Source: Streptomyces aureus (GTDB taxonomy: Bacteria > Actinomycetota > Actinomycetes > Streptomycetales > Streptomycetaceae). From it: a stretch of 50,584 bases of DNA. Made by a program: the position numbers and the translations under genes. Positions within the stretch are counted from its first letter, which is position 1. Each line of letters begins with the position of its first letter. The notes below the pieces were generated by a model. That model had not been told where the DNA came from. It was given only the letters and a program-made list of their open reading frames with translations, and ran no database searches. Below, one piece after another: positions 25,937-34,098 of this stretch. Where the stretch lies: positions 1 through 50,584 of the forward strand of contig NZ_JNZD01000036.1 of assembly GCF_000725495.1 (NCBI RefSeq), written 5' to 3'.

Positions 25937-27264
25937 CAGATCCAGTCCTCCTCGTTGGATGTTTCGGCTGCGCGCCGTACGGTCTCGAAGGGCTCGTCCG
26001 CCATGCCGGCCGCGAGGGTGGTGCCGTCGGCCGGGTCGATCAGCAGGAACGAGCCCGTCCGGCGGTTGTCGGCGTAGGGGTCGAGCGCGAGCGGCTCGGC
26101 CGTGCGCAGCACGACGTGGCCGATGTCGTTGACCTGCAGGCCCTCGCCGCCGGGGCGCCGTTCGAGCGTGCTGATGTCGATCCGGTACGAAATGTCCTCG
26201 ACCACCGCGCGCACGGTGCGGGTGGTGTGCTTGAGCAGGACCCTGGCGCCGACGTGCAGGGGGCGCTCGTTGAGGTGACAGACGCCGGCCTCGATGTCCT
26301 TGGCGGGCGCCCCGGCCGTGCCCTTGGCGGCGATCAGGTCGCCGCGCGAGACGTCGACGTCGTCGGTGAGCCGGACGGTGACGGACTGGGGCGCCCAGGC
26401 GACGTCCGTCTGCGTGCCGAGCGCGTCGATGGCCGCGACGGCGGTGGTGCGGCCCGAGGGCAGGACGGTGACGGCGTCCCCGACCCGCAGCACGCCGGAG
26501 GCGATCTGGCCGGCGTAGCCCCGGTAGTCGAGGTGCTCGGCACTCCCTGGGCGGATCACGTACTGGACCGGTAAGCGGGCGGGCTCCTGTCTCGGGTCGC
26601 TGCCGACCGGGACGCTCTCCAGGTGCTCCAGCAGGGTCGGGCCGCCGTACCAGTCCATGGTGGCGGAGTGCTCGACGACGTTGTCGCCGGCCAGCGCGGA
26701 GAGCGGGATCGCCACGACGTTCTTGACCCCGAGCGTGGCGGCGTACGAGGTGAACTCCTCGGCGATCGCGGCGAACACGGACTCCTCGTAGCCGACGAGG
26801 TCCATCTTGTTGACGGCCAGGACCACGTGCGGGACGCGCAGCAGGGCGGCGACCGCGGTGTGCCGGCGGGTCTGCTCGACCATGCCGTTGCGGGCGTCGA
26901 CGAGCACGACCGCGAGGTCCGCGGTGGAGGCACCGGTGACCATGTTGCGGGTGTACTGCACGTGCCCGGGGGTGTCGGCGAGGATGAACCGGCGGCGCGC
27001 GGTGGCGAAGTAGCGGTAGGCGACGTCGATGGTGATGCCCTGCTCCCGCTCGGCCCGCAGCCCGTCGGTGAGCAGGGCCAGGTCGGGGGTGTCCTGCCCA
27101 CGGCCGGCCGAGACCTGTGCGACGGCCTCCAACTGGTCGGCCAGGACCGACTTGGAGTCGTGCAGCAGGCGTCCGACCAGGGTGGACTTGCCGTCGTCGA
27201 CGGAACCCGCGGTGGCGAAGCGCAGCAGCGTGGTGGCGCTGAGCTGCTCGGTGGTGGTGGTCAT
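25936..27264 (-). CDS. cysN: Sulfate adenylyltransferase large subunit, GTPase CysN
   Basis: The protein has 442 residues from ATG 27264. GTPase motifs are GSVDDGKSTLVGRLL, DTPGHVQYTRNMVTG and NKMD, followed by two beta-barrel domains as in EF-Tu-like CysN. With CysD it makes APS from ATP and sulfate, with GTP hydrolysis driving the reaction. There is no fused APS-kinase domain; a separate cysC lies upstream. It begins two bases after the cysD stop, and its stop overlaps ssuA, so all are coupled. A longer frame towards 27705 is only the antisense shadow of cysD. Confidence 0.93.
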   Translation of the reverse strand: MTTTTEQLSATTLLRFATAGSVDDGKSTLVGRLLHDSKSVLADQLEAVAQVSAGRGQDTPDLALLTDGLRAEREQGITIDVAYRYFATARRRFILADTPGHVQYTRNMVTGASTADLAVVLVDARNGMVEQTRRHTAVAALLRVPHVVLAVNKMDLVGYEESVFAAIAEEFTSYAATLGVKNVVAIPLSALAGDNVVEHSATMDWYGGPTLLEHLESVPVGSDPRQEPARLPVQYVIRPGSAEHLDYRGYAGQIASGVLRVGDAVTVLPSGRTTAVAAIDALGTQTDVAWAPQSVTVRLTDDVDVSRGDLIAAKGTAGAPAKDIEAGVCHLNERPLHVGARVLLKHTTRTVRAVVEDISYRIDISTLERRPGGEGLQVNDIGHVVLRTAEPLALDPYADNRRTGSFLLIDPADGTTLAAGMADEPFETVRRAAETSNEEDWI

Positions 27265-27266
27265 CG

Positions 27267-28205
27267 CTAGAAGTACCCCTCGCGCTTGCGGTCTTCCATC
27301 GCGGCCTCGGACAGCTTGTCGTCGGCCCGGGTCGCGCCCCGCTCGGTGAGCCGGGAGACGGCGATCTCGGCGATCACCGCGTCGAGCGTGGCCGCGTCGG
27401 AGTCGACGGCACCGGTGCAGGACATGTCGCCCACGGTGCGGTAGCGCACGAGCCGTTTCTCGACCCTCTCGCCGTCCCTGGGACCGCCCCACCGGCCGGC
27501 GGTCAGCCACATGCCGCCCCGCAGGAAGACGTCGCGTTCGTGGGCGAAGTAGATCTCGGGCAGCTCGATCTTCTCGCGGGCGATGTACTGCCACACGTCC
27601 AGCTCGGTCCAGTTGGACAGCGGGAAGACGCGCACATGCTCGCCCGGCGCGTGCCGGCCGTTGTACAGGTTCCACAACTCGGGGCGCTGGCGGCGCGGGT
27701 CCCACTGGGAGAACTCGTCCCGCAGCGAGAAGACCCGCTCCTTCGCGCGGGCCTTCTCCTCGTCACGGCGTCCGCCGCCGAACACGGCGTCGAACCTGTG
27801 CTGCTGGATCGCCTCGGTCAGCGGGACGGTCTGCAGCGGGTTGCGGACACCGTCGGGACGCTCCTTGAGCACGCCGCGGTCGATGTAGTCCTGGACCGAG
27901 GCCACGTGCAGGCGCAGGTTGTGCTGCGCCACCGTGCGGTCCCGGTAGTCGAGGACCTCGCGGAAGTTGTGACCGGTGTCGACGTGCAGCAGCACGAACG
28001 GCACCGGTGCGGGCGCGAACGCCTTGAGCGCCAGGTGCAGCATGACGATCGAGTCCTTGCCCCCGGAGAAGAGGATCACCGGCTTCTCGAACTCGCCCGC
28101 CACCTCGCGGAAGATGTGGACCGCCTCGGACTCCAGCGAGTCCAGGTGCGTCAGCGCGAAGGGGTTCCCCGACGCCTCGATCAGGCGATGGGTCATGACC
28201 GTCAT
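27267..28205 (-). CDS. cysD: Sulfate adenylyltransferase small subunit CysD
   Basis: The protein has 312 residues. The PP-loop ATP-pyrophosphatase motif is VILFSGGKDSIVML. Other CysD hallmarks are VDTGHNFREVLDYRD, FGGGRRDEEKARAKER, FPLSNWTELDVWQYI and the C-terminal KREGYF. It forms the adenylyl-transferring half of ATP sulfurylase with CysN. The start overlaps the stop of cysC (ATGA) and its own stop is two bases before cysN. No gene for PAPS reductase (cysH) or sulfite reductase is next to it, unlike the usual actinobacterial assimilation operon. Confidence 0.95.
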   Translation of the reverse strand: MTVMTHRLIEASGNPFALTHLDSLESEAVHIFREVAGEFEKPVILFSGGKDSIVMLHLALKAFAPAPVPFVLLHVDTGHNFREVLDYRDRTVAQHNLRLHVASVQDYIDRGVLKERPDGVRNPLQTVPLTEAIQQHRFDAVFGGGRRDEEKARAKERVFSLRDEFSQWDPRRQRPELWNLYNGRHAPGEHVRVFPLSNWTELDVWQYIAREKIELPEIYFAHERDVFLRGGMWLTAGRWGGPRDGERVEKRLVRYRTVGDMSCTGAVDSDAATLDAVIAEIAVSRLTERGATRADDKLSEAAMEDRKREGYF

Positions 28206-28792
28206 GCCAGGCCCCTTTCGATCAGGAAGGCGTGTAGCTCGGCTGCGGAATCGGCCACCGAGCGGTCCTGCGTCTGGATGCGCAACTCCGGGCTCTCCGG
28301 CGCCTCGTACGGGTCGTCGACGCCCGTGAGACCGCAGATCTCACCGGCCGCCTGCTGGGCGTACAGGCCCTTCACGTCCCGCTGGGAACAGAGCGCGACC
28401 GGGGTGGCCACGTGGATCTCCACGAACGGTGTGCCGCGGGCGGCGTGCCGGGCCCGGACGGCGGCGCGGGAGTCGGCGTAGGGGGCGATGACCGGAACCA
28501 GCGTCTTGACGCCGTGGGAGGCCAGCAGCCCGGCCACGAAACCGATCCGCTGCACGTTGGTGTGCCGGTCCGCGCGGCCGAAGCCCAGGCCCGCGGAGAG
28601 GAACGCGCGGATCTCGTCGCCGTCGAGCACCTCGACCTCGTGTCCCTGGGCGCGCAGGCGCTCGGCGAGGGCGCGGGCGAGAGTGGTCTTGCCCGCGCTG
28701 GGCAGCCCGGTCAGCCACACGGTGGCGCCGCGCGCAGCGGCCAAGGCCGCCTCCGCGGTGTCCCCGGCGGCCAGGGGGTGAGCCGTGGTCAC
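28202..28792 (-). CDS. cysC: Adenylylsulfate (APS) kinase CysC
   Basis: The protein has 196 residues from GTG 28792. The P-loop is GLPSAGKTT (residues 29-37), followed by VLDGDEIRAFLSAGLGF and NVQRIGFVAGLLASHG, which bind APS and Mg-ATP. GLTGVDDPYEAPESPEL is the C-terminal signature. It phosphorylates APS to PAPS, the sulfate donor for sulfotransferases. It leads the cysC-cysD-cysN-ssuABC run. An internal GVKTLVPVIAPYADSR segment is usual for the family. The promoter must lie in the 99 bases up to the next gene, where no clear boxes are visible. Confidence 0.94.
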   Translation of the reverse strand: MTTAHPLAAGDTAEAALAAARGATVWLTGLPSAGKTTLARALAERLRAQGHEVEVLDGDEIRAFLSAGLGFGRADRHTNVQRIGFVAGLLASHGVKTLVPVIAPYADSRAAVRARHAARGTPFVEIHVATPVALCSQRDVKGLYAQQAAGEICGLTGVDDPYEAPESPELRIQTQDRSVADSAAELHAFLIERGLA

Positions 28793-28891
28793 GGTGATGT
28801 TCTCCCGGGAGGTAGAGGGCGTGCTTTCAGGGATGGGCCCTACGCCCCCCGCGCTGCAGGGCGTCGGCGCGGGCAGGGGCGGCGGGACCTT

Positions 28892-29671
28892 TCAGGCGGT
28901 GACGAACTCGACCAGCGTCCGGCCGAGCACGTCCATGTCGATCCGGTGCCAGGATCCGGGCAGCTCGAGGCCCCGGCCGTTGGGCAGGGCCGCCGCGGTC
29001 GCCGCGGCCGCCGCACGCAGCCAGTCACTGGTGCTGTCGCTGTTGAGGACCAGCGTCTGCGTCCAAAATCCAGCAAGTTGGCCGGCCGGAACGGTGAAGT
29101 CGCCGCAGATCTCGATGTCGTACAGCAGCGTGTGCGCGTTCGCCTCGTTCATCGCCCAGATCGGGCTCCTGCGCCACTGCGCGACCGCGTCGGGGGTGAG
29201 GCCCAGGACGGGGCCGAGGAAGTACTCGGCCGCCTCGTCGCGCCGGTCGCCTTCCTCCAGGATGACCCGGAGCGTCTGCGCGGAGTTCGACGGGGGCTTC
29301 GGGAACCCCTCGACCCGGAAGAACGGCTCGTGGAGAGCCAGCCTGGTGATCGGCGCGCCCGCGAACGCCGCCTGGAGCGCCACGTTCGCGCCCGTGGACC
29401 CGGCGAACACCGCCGCCGAGCCGCCCGCCTCCTCGATCACCGCCCAAAGATCCTCGATCTCCCGCTCGACGGCGTACTCGGGAGCGTCACCGCTCTGGCC
29501 GCGCCCGCGGCGGTCGTAGGCGTACACGGTGCAGTGCCGCGCCAGCTCGGGAACGAGCTCGTCGAAGATCGTGTGATCGCGGAACGCACCGTTGAGCAGC
29601 ACGAGCGGGGGGCCCTCGCCCGACCTGTCGTAGGCGATCGTCGTGCCGTCCCGGGAAACGACCTTGCGCAT
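28892..29671 (-). CDS. Alpha/beta hydrolase
   Basis: The protein has 259 residues from ATG 29671, which has GAGGAG seven bases upstream (a GTG directly before it is an alternative). MRKVVSRDGTTIAYDRSGEG and YDRRGRGQSGD are typical openings of the fold. The nucleophile elbow is AVFAGSTGANVAL with Ser at the G-x-S-x-G-like turn, and the catalytic His is probably that in ELPGSWHRIDMD. These are cytoplasmic hydrolases of broad specificity. The first nine codons and the upstream ~35 bases are closely repeated at 43135-43200, where the rest of the gene is missing. Relation to the sulfur operon is unclear. Confidence 0.82.
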   Translation of the reverse strand: MRKVVSRDGTTIAYDRSGEGPPLVLLNGAFRDHTIFDELVPELARHCTVYAYDRRGRGQSGDAPEYAVEREIEDLWAVIEEAGGSAAVFAGSTGANVALQAAFAGAPITRLALHEPFFRVEGFPKPPSNSAQTLRVILEEGDRRDEAAEYFLGPVLGLTPDAVAQWRRSPIWAMNEANAHTLLYDIEICGDFTVPAGQLAGFWTQTLVLNSDSTSDWLRAAAAATAAALPNGRGLELPGSWHRIDMDVLGRTLVEFVTA

Positions 29672-29815
29672 CACGCACTCCTCGTGCCGACCGGAGGTGC
29701 TCTCACCTCGCCCTGTGTCTGCAGCTTCGAATGCGCCGGTGCATCACCGGTCGAGAACCGATAGCGGCCCGCTCGCACCACCCGCCGCCCCCGACAACGC
29801 TCAGTGGCTGACCTG

Positions 29816-29894
29816 CCGTTCTTCCCGGGAGAACGCAAACAGCCGTTCCTCGGTGCTTCGAGGTGTCGACCGACGAAGCGCTGAGGAACGGCTG
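29816..29894. repeat. Hairpin repeat element, copy 1
   Basis: A conserved flank CCGTTCTTCCCGGGA (29816-29830) is followed by a long stem: CAGCCGTTCCTCGGTGCTTCG (first 20 bases of the arm at 29840-29859) against CGAAGCGCTGAGGAACGGCTG (29874-29894, minus its last base). The arms pair except for two positions. A related element with the same flank and loop start lies at 37345-37422. No coding function is seen in 29672-29926. Confidence 0.6.
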
Positions 29895-29926
29895 GTGCGT
29901 ACGGCGTCAAAGGCCTGCTACCGGGG

Positions 29927-30361
29927 TCAGCCCCGCAGGGTGGCGACGGCCTTCTCGATACGCCGCCGGCGCGTCTCGGGCATCTTCGCGCTCTCCACAG
30001 CACGCACGTGCTCACGCTTGCGGCTGTAGGTGAGGCGGTCGTACGCGGCGCGGGCGACCGGGTCGTCGTCCAGGGCCCGGGCGAAATCCTCCGGCTCGAC
30101 GACGACGCGCGGCTCGGTGTCGAGCTCCAGCTCGACCTCGACCTCCTCGCCGATCTCGACACCCGCGGCCTGCCGGTTGGCGTGGCTGAGGCCGATCAGG
30201 TGGCGGCCGCGCAGGAAGGCGACCCGGCTCTTCCAGGAATGCCCGTTGAGCGTGATCGTCACCGGTGGCCGCGAGCCCTCGCCGAGAGCTTCCACCACCT
30301 CGGGCGGAACCAGCAGGCCCCGCATGGGCTCGGGCGGCTCGACGTGGGACAGAAACTTCAT
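29927..30361 (-). CDS. YdeI/OmpD-associated family protein with DUF1905
   Basis: The protein has 144 residues. The N-terminal part (VTITLNGHSWKSRVAFLRGRHLIGLSHANR) is the DUF1905 beta fold, and the C-terminal part (DDPVARAAYDRLTYSRKREHVRAVESAK, RRRRIEKAVATLR) is the OmdA/YdeI helical motif. Family members have been linked to protection against bacteriocins or envelope stress, but the biochemistry is unknown. ATG 30361 has AGAGG upstream. The left end of an IS200/IS605 element begins about 20 bases before the start, so the native promoter has probably been replaced by transposon sequence. Confidence 0.8.
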   Translation of the reverse strand: MKFLSHVEPPEPMRGLLVPPEVVEALGEGSRPPVTITLNGHSWKSRVAFLRGRHLIGLSHANRQAAGVEIGEEVEVELELDTEPRVVVEPEDFARALDDDPVARAAYDRLTYSRKREHVRAVESAKMPETRRRRIEKAVATLRG

Positions 30362-30489
30362 GGTCTACCTCTGATCTTGAGAGAGTGCCCCGGCCTTCAG
30401 GCCGAGGGTGAATCGCATCTTCGGACTGCTCCAACCGCGGCTGTGGGCACGGGTCCGCACCATCCACCCACGCCCACGGATACCTGCGC

Positions 30490-30919
30490 TCAGTCTGGGC
30501 GCTTCTGCTGTGCGATGTAGTCCTTGACCACCTGGAGCGGCGGGCCGCCGCACGAGCTGGCGAAGTACGAGGGTGACCAGAACCGGCCGTACATGATCGC
30601 CCGGTTCACCCGGACGGTGAACTCCGCACGCAGACGGCGCGAGGAGACGCCCTTGAGGCTGCTCACCAGGCCGGCCGGGCCAACCTTCGACGGGTAGTGC
30701 ACGAGCAGGTGGACGTGGTCCGTCTCGCCGTTGAACTCCCTTCAGCTTGGCGCCGAAGTCCTCGCACACCTTGCGCATCACCTCTTCGCAGCGCGTCAGC
30801 ATCTCGTCGTTCATGACGCCGCGCCGGTACTTGGTGACGAACACCAAGTGTGTATGCACGTTGCAGACGACTGTTCGACCCGCGCGGATATCGGGGTTTG
30901 GTTCCCATCATGGCGACAT
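30490..30919 (-). pseudogene. tnpA: tnpA (Y1 transposase), nonsense and frameshift mutant
   Basis: The reading starts at ATG 30919 (M-S-P) but codon 4 is TGA, where the second copy (39075) has CGC. After it the frame continues WEPNPDIRAGRTVV, then HTHLVFVTKYRRG, the N-terminus of TnpA with the HUH-proximal beta strand. Near 30740 an extra G turns AKLKEFNGETDHVHLL into AKLKGVQRRD, moving the HUH histidines to another frame. The rest (LLVHYPSKVGPAGLVSSLKG, the segment with YFASSCGG, VVKDYIAQQ) resumes in that frame to 30490. The two lesions make it inactive unless rescued by frameshifting. Confidence 0.85.
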
Positions 30920-30942
30920 GGGCCAACGCTAAGGTGGTCGCT

Positions 30943-32175
30943 GTGCAGCTTCGGTACAGCTTCCGCTTGTACCCGAGTGCCGGTCAACGCATGGCGTTGG
31001 CGAGGGCGTTCGGGTGTGCGCGGGTCGTCTTCAACGACGCGCTGCGCGTCCGCGAGGAGGCCCGAGCCGCGGGGGCGCCGTTCGTCACCTCGGCGGAACT
31101 GTCCAGAAACCTGACGGGCGCGAAGAAGACATGGGAACGGGCCTGGCTCGGCGAGGTCTCGGCGGTGATCCTCCAGCAGTCCCTGCGCGATCTGGACACC
31201 GCTTACCGGAACTTCTTCGACGGGCTCAAGGGCAAGCGCCCCAAGACGGGCGCGCCGCGCTTCAAGTCGAAGCGGGACAACCGGCAGTCGATCCGCTTCA
31301 CTGCCAACGCCTCGTGGCGGATCACGCCGGGCGGGAAACTGAGACTGCCGAAGGTCGGCGATGTTCCCGTGCGCTGGTCCCGGACGCTGCCGTCCACCCC
31401 GTCCACCGTGACCGTGGTTAAGGACGCGGCGGGCAGGTACTTCGCGAGCTTCGTCGTCAAGACGGACGCCTGCGCGGGACTGCCCGAGACGACACCAGAG
31501 ATCGGCATCGACCTCGGCCTCGGGCACTTCGCCGTCCTCTCCGACGGCCGGAAGGTCGACAGCCCCCGCTTTCTGCGCCGGGCGGAGAAACGTCTGAAGA
31601 AGATGCAGCGGGACCTGTCCCGCAAACAGAAGGGCTCCAACAACCGGGGCAAGGCCCGGCTGAAGGTCGCCCGCGCTCACGCGCAGGTCACCGACGCACG
31701 CCGCGAGTTCCACCACCAGCTCTCCACCCGGCTGATCCGCGAGAACCAAGCGATCGCCGTCGAGGACCTGTGTGTCAAAGGACTCGCCCGCACCCGCCTG
31801 GCCAAGTCCGTCCACGACGCCGGATGGTCCGCGTTCGTGGCCATGCTGGAGTACAAGGCCACCCGGTACGGGCGACGGTTCCACCGGATCGGCCGGTTCG
31901 AGCCGACCTCCCAGGTGTGCTCCGCATGCGGCGTCAAGGACGGACCCAAAACGCTGAACGTCCGGGAGTGGACGTGCTCGGCGTGCGGGACCGTCCTTGA
32001 CCGGGACGTCAACGCAGCACTCAACGTCGCCAAGGCCGCCGGACTGGCGGCATCAGCCTGTGGAGCGCAGGTAAGACCGGCATCCGTGCCGGCACAGCGC
32101 AGCGAAACAGGAACCCGCCAGGAGCTGCCCACCGCGTCGCCGCAGTGGGAGCAGATTGGAATCCCGGGCCTTTAG
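30943..32175 (+). CDS. tnpB: TnpB RNA-guided endonuclease (IS element 1)
   Basis: The protein has 410 residues from GTG 30943, with AAGGTGG five bases upstream. The N-terminal OrfB helix domain (YSFRLYPSAGQRMALARAFG) is followed by the split RuvC: D190 in IGIDLGLGHF, E274 in IAVEDLCVKG and D355 in LDRDVNAALN. A four-Cys zinc ribbon lies between the last two (CSACG and CSACG). All catalytic residues are present, so the nuclease is probably active. TnpB uses a guide RNA from the element's right end to cut target DNA next to a short motif. Its partner transposase is dead, so it survives alone here. Confidence 0.92.
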   Translation: MQLRYSFRLYPSAGQRMALARAFGCARVVFNDALRVREEARAAGAPFVTSAELSRNLTGAKKTWERAWLGEVSAVILQQSLRDLDTAYRNFFDGLKGKRPKTGAPRFKSKRDNRQSIRFTANASWRITPGGKLRLPKVGDVPVRWSRTLPSTPSTVTVVKDAAGRYFASFVVKTDACAGLPETTPEIGIDLGLGHFAVLSDGRKVDSPRFLRRAEKRLKKMQRDLSRKQKGSNNRGKARLKVARAHAQVTDARREFHHQLSTRLIRENQAIAVEDLCVKGLARTRLAKSVHDAGWSAFVAMLEYKATRYGRRFHRIGRFEPTSQVCSACGVKDGPKTLNVREWTCSACGTVLDRDVNAALNVAKAAGLAASACGAQVRPASVPAQRSETGTRQELPTASPQWEQIGIPGL

Positions 32176-32190
32176 GCCCGGGAGGATGTC
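32030..32190 (+). ncRNA. Probable omega (reRNA) guide RNA region of element 1
   Basis: In IS200/IS605 elements the TnpB guide scaffold overlaps the 3' end of tnpB and the right end, with the guide reading into flanking DNA. Here that is the tnpB tail plus the hairpin at 32163-32182. A guide would therefore begin near 32191, in the glyoxalase gene. The limits are inferred from the family and not seen directly. Confidence 0.35.
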
Positions 32191-32602
32191 ACTCGGCGTA
32201 GGGCTGGTCGGTTCCCTGGGCGCTGAAGCCCAGACTCCAGACGTAGCCCTCCGGGTCGGCGAAGGTGCCGCCGTACCCGCCCCACGGCAGAGCGCCGGCG
32301 GGCTTGAGGACCGTGGCGCCGGCCTTCGCGGCCTCCGCCATGACCTCGTCGACCCGCGCCTCGCTGCGCACGACGTAGGTCAGGACCAGTCCGCTGAAGC
32401 CGCTGCCCTCATGGTCCGTGCCCACCTGGTCGGCCAGTCCTTCGCGGCTGTAGAAGCCGACGGGCGAGGCGCCGTCCGATTCGAAGAACACCGAGATGCC
32501 GTAGTCGTTCTGGACCTTCCAGCCGAGCCCCTCGGTGTAGAACTGCTTGGCCCGGTCCATGTCCCGGACGCCGAGAAGGATCGAGCTGACGTGTGCCTTC
32601 AT
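32189..32602 (-). CDS. Glyoxalase/VOC-superfamily protein
   Basis: The protein has 137 residues from ATG 32602, which has AAGGAG seven bases upstream. Two beta-alpha-beta-beta-beta modules are visible: ILLGVRDMDRAKQFYTEGLGWKV and the C-terminal FADPEGYVWSLGF. This is the PhnB/glyoxalase-like VOC fold used by resistance proteins, lyases and dioxygenases, with metal ligands likely among the conserved His/Glu. The function cannot be assigned. Its stop codon shares bases with the right end of IS element 1 (TCA at 32189-32191), so the last residue or two may be element-derived. Confidence 0.8.
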   Translation of the reverse strand: MKAHVSSILLGVRDMDRAKQFYTEGLGWKVQNDYGISVFFESDGASPVGFYSREGLADQVGTDHEGSGFSGLVLTYVVRSEARVDEVMAEAAKAGATVLKPAGALPWGGYGGTFADPEGYVWSLGFSAQGTDQPYAE

Positions 32603-32678
32603 GCCGTAACTCCTTGGAGCTGTAGAGGTGTACGTGTCGGACATCCGGGCCGGGGCCCGGCTGTCACGGGAACGCAGG

Positions 32679-32870
32679 TCAGGACGGTGTGGGGGCGGCA
32701 GCCTCCCAGACGAACCCGTCCGGGTCGGAGTGCTCCTGGGACGCCCGTAGGTGCAGGTACGTGTCCACGCCGAAGGCGCTGTAGAAGCGCCGGGCGGCCT
32801 CGAGGTCGGCCACCTCAAGGGTGACGGCCGCGACGGACGCGGTGACCGGGGCGGAAGCGGTGGTTGCCAT
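32679..32870 (-). pseudogene. Truncated glyoxalase/VOC protein with internal deletion
   Basis: The 63-codon frame starts at ATG 32870 (an ATG at 32876 is also in frame) and begins like a VOC protein (VAAVTLEVADLEAARRFYSAFGV). It then jumps to a C-terminal piece (SDPDGFVWEAA) where about 60 residues should lie. The frame is kept, so a short protein could be made, but it lacks most of the fold. It is immediately downstream of the AraC-type gene, with starts overlapping its end, and carries the same 21-base box 31 bases upstream as the intact VOC gene at 33397-33807. Confidence 0.65.
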
Positions 32871-32875
32871 GACCA

Positions 32876-33397
32876 TCACCGTAGGGGCCGTGCGGCCGCC
32901 GGGGCTTCTCGATTCCTGACCGGTCTTGAGACCTGCTTCGCCACGCACGCCGGCATCCCCTCCACCGTGATCGCCGACCCGGCATCGCGGGGGGCACCCG
33001 CAGCACCGGCACGGTCGGCCGCCGCTTCTGCCGCCTGGCGCCGGAAGGCCCCGGGCGGCATGCCGACCAGCTCGGTGAAGCGGGTGGTGAACGTGCCCAG
33101 CGACGCGCAGCCGACCGCGAAGCAGACCTCGGTGACGCTGACGTCGCCCCGCCGCAGCAGCGCTGTCGCCCGCTCGATGCGACGCGTCATCAGGTACGCG
33201 TACGGCGACTCACCATAGGCGGCCCGGAACTGCCGGCTCAGGTGCCCGGCGGACACACCCACATCACGGGCGAGCGCCTCCACGTCCAGCGGCTGCGCGT
33301 ATTCCCTGTCGATCCGGTCGCGGACGCGGCGCAGCCGCGCGAGATCGGCCAGGCGCTGCGCCTGGATGCGTGCACGCCGCCATTCAGGCTTGCACAT
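32876..33397 (-). CDS. AraC-family transcriptional regulator
   Basis: The protein has 173 residues. Two helix-turn-helix motifs of the AraC DNA-binding domain lie in residues 35-125: VEALARDVGVSAGHLSRQFRA and VTEVCFAVGCASLGTFTTRFTELVGMPPGAFR. There is no N-terminal cupin sensor, so it is a short AraC type. The C-terminal tail is low complexity (Ala/Gly-rich). Its start overlaps the stop of a VOC gene (ATGA), and a second VOC gene follows. A 21-base box found at the same distance before each VOC gene is a good candidate for its binding site. Confidence 0.87.
   Translation of the reverse strand: MCKPEWRRARIQAQRLADLARLRRVRDRIDREYAQPLDVEALARDVGVSAGHLSRQFRAAYGESPYAYLMTRRIERATALLRRGDVSVTEVCFAVGCASLGTFTTRFTELVGMPPGAFRRQAAEAAADRAGAAGAPRDAGSAITVEGMPACVAKQVSRPVRNREAPAAARPLR
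32902..32922. promoter_or_regulatory. Conserved 21-base box before the truncated VOC gene
   Basis: The core GGCTTCTCGATTCCTGACC is identical to the box at 33839-33859. Each lies exactly 31 bases upstream of a VOC start on the minus strand. This copy lies inside the end of the AraC gene, so its retention may be for regulation. Confidence 0.5.
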
Positions 33398-33807
33398 CAG
33401 CGAAGCTCCTGGATGCGGACCAGGTTGCCCGCCGGGTCGCGAAAGGCGCAGTCGCGGATGCCGTACGGCTGCTCGGTCGGCTCCTGGACGACCTCGGTGT
33501 CACCGGCCTGCACCTTCTCGAACGTGGCGTTGACGTCCGGGGTGGCCAGCAGGATCCATCCGTAGGTGCCCTTGGCCATCATCTCCGTGATCATGCGGCG
33601 CTCGCCCTCGGTGACGCCGGGATCGGCGCCAGGCGGTGTCAGCAGGATCGAGGTGCCCGGCTGACCGGCCGGGCCCACCGTGATCCAGCGCGTTCTGCCC
33701 TGGCCGGCATCGCCGCGGACCTCGAAACCGAGGACGTCGCGATAGAAGGCGAGCGAAGCGTCCGGGTCGTCGTACGGCAGAGAAGCCGTGTGGATGGTGA
33801 TGTCCAT
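33397..33807 (-). CDS. Glyoxalase/VOC-superfamily protein, partner of the AraC regulator
   Basis: The protein has 136 residues from ATG 33807. MDITIHTASLPYDDPDASLAFYRDVLGFEV is the first VOC module, and YGIRDCAFRDPAGNLVRIQEL is the second, with the usual Glu metal ligand at the end. The family includes glyoxalase I-like and antibiotic-binding proteins. It is the first gene of a three-gene minus-strand unit: VOC, AraC, truncated VOC. The regulator start overlaps this gene's stop. A 21-base box sits 31 bases before the start. Confidence 0.85.
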   Translation of the reverse strand: MDITIHTASLPYDDPDASLAFYRDVLGFEVRGDAGQGRTRWITVGPAGQPGTSILLTPPGADPGVTEGERRMITEMMAKGTYGWILLATPDVNATFEKVQAGDTEVVQEPTEQPYGIRDCAFRDPAGNLVRIQELR

Positions 33808-33838
33808 GGCGAGCAGGCTAGAGGCGGCTGCGTGAACC

Positions 33839-33859
33839 GGGCTTCTCGATTCCTGACCG
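33839..33859. promoter_or_regulatory. Conserved 21-base box before the intact VOC gene
   Basis: This is identical to 32902-32922 over 21 bases, with the same 31-base spacing to the VOC start. It probably overlaps the promoter and may bind the AraC-type protein. The rest of 33808-34098 shows no intact gene; a plus-strand stretch ending near 34003 (GLYSFVAGGPEHPAALL) may be a decayed 3' end. Confidence 0.5.
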
Positions 33860-34098
33860 ATCCGGACCCGCCCGGCGCAGTTTCCCAAGGCGGGCCCGCC
33901 TCCGGTGTCCGCGGGCCTCTACAGCTTCGTCGCGGGCGGTCCCGAGCACCCGGCCGCGCTCCTGGCGAAGGCCTTGCGCACCGCCGGCGGCCGCGATCCG
34001 TGAAGCCCTCGCGATCCCGCCTTCCCGCCTCCGCGCACCGGCCGGCAGGACGGCCTCGCGGCCCTCCCGCCGGCCTTTGGGGAGTGCCTGTTGCGGCA

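Larger units (their letters stand above)
30380..32190. mobile_element. IS200/IS605-family element 1 (broken tnpA, intact tnpB)
   Basis: Divergent tnpA (minus) and tnpB (plus) are bounded by imperfect palindromes instead of inverted terminal repeats, as expected for this family. The left hairpin is at 30387-30408 (CCCCGGCC-TTCA-GGCCGAGGG). The right is at 32163-32182 (CCCGGGCC-TTTA-GGCCCGGG), followed by AGGATGTCA. The exact cleavage points are not visible. The right end abuts the stop codon of the glyoxalase-like gene at 32189. With tnpA disrupted the element cannot move unless helped by a related transposase. Confidence 0.75.

Noticed and set aside
33893..34003. Short plus-strand frame ending GGRDP as a gene
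   Set aside because: It has no start or ribosome site; at best it is the decayed end of an older gene.
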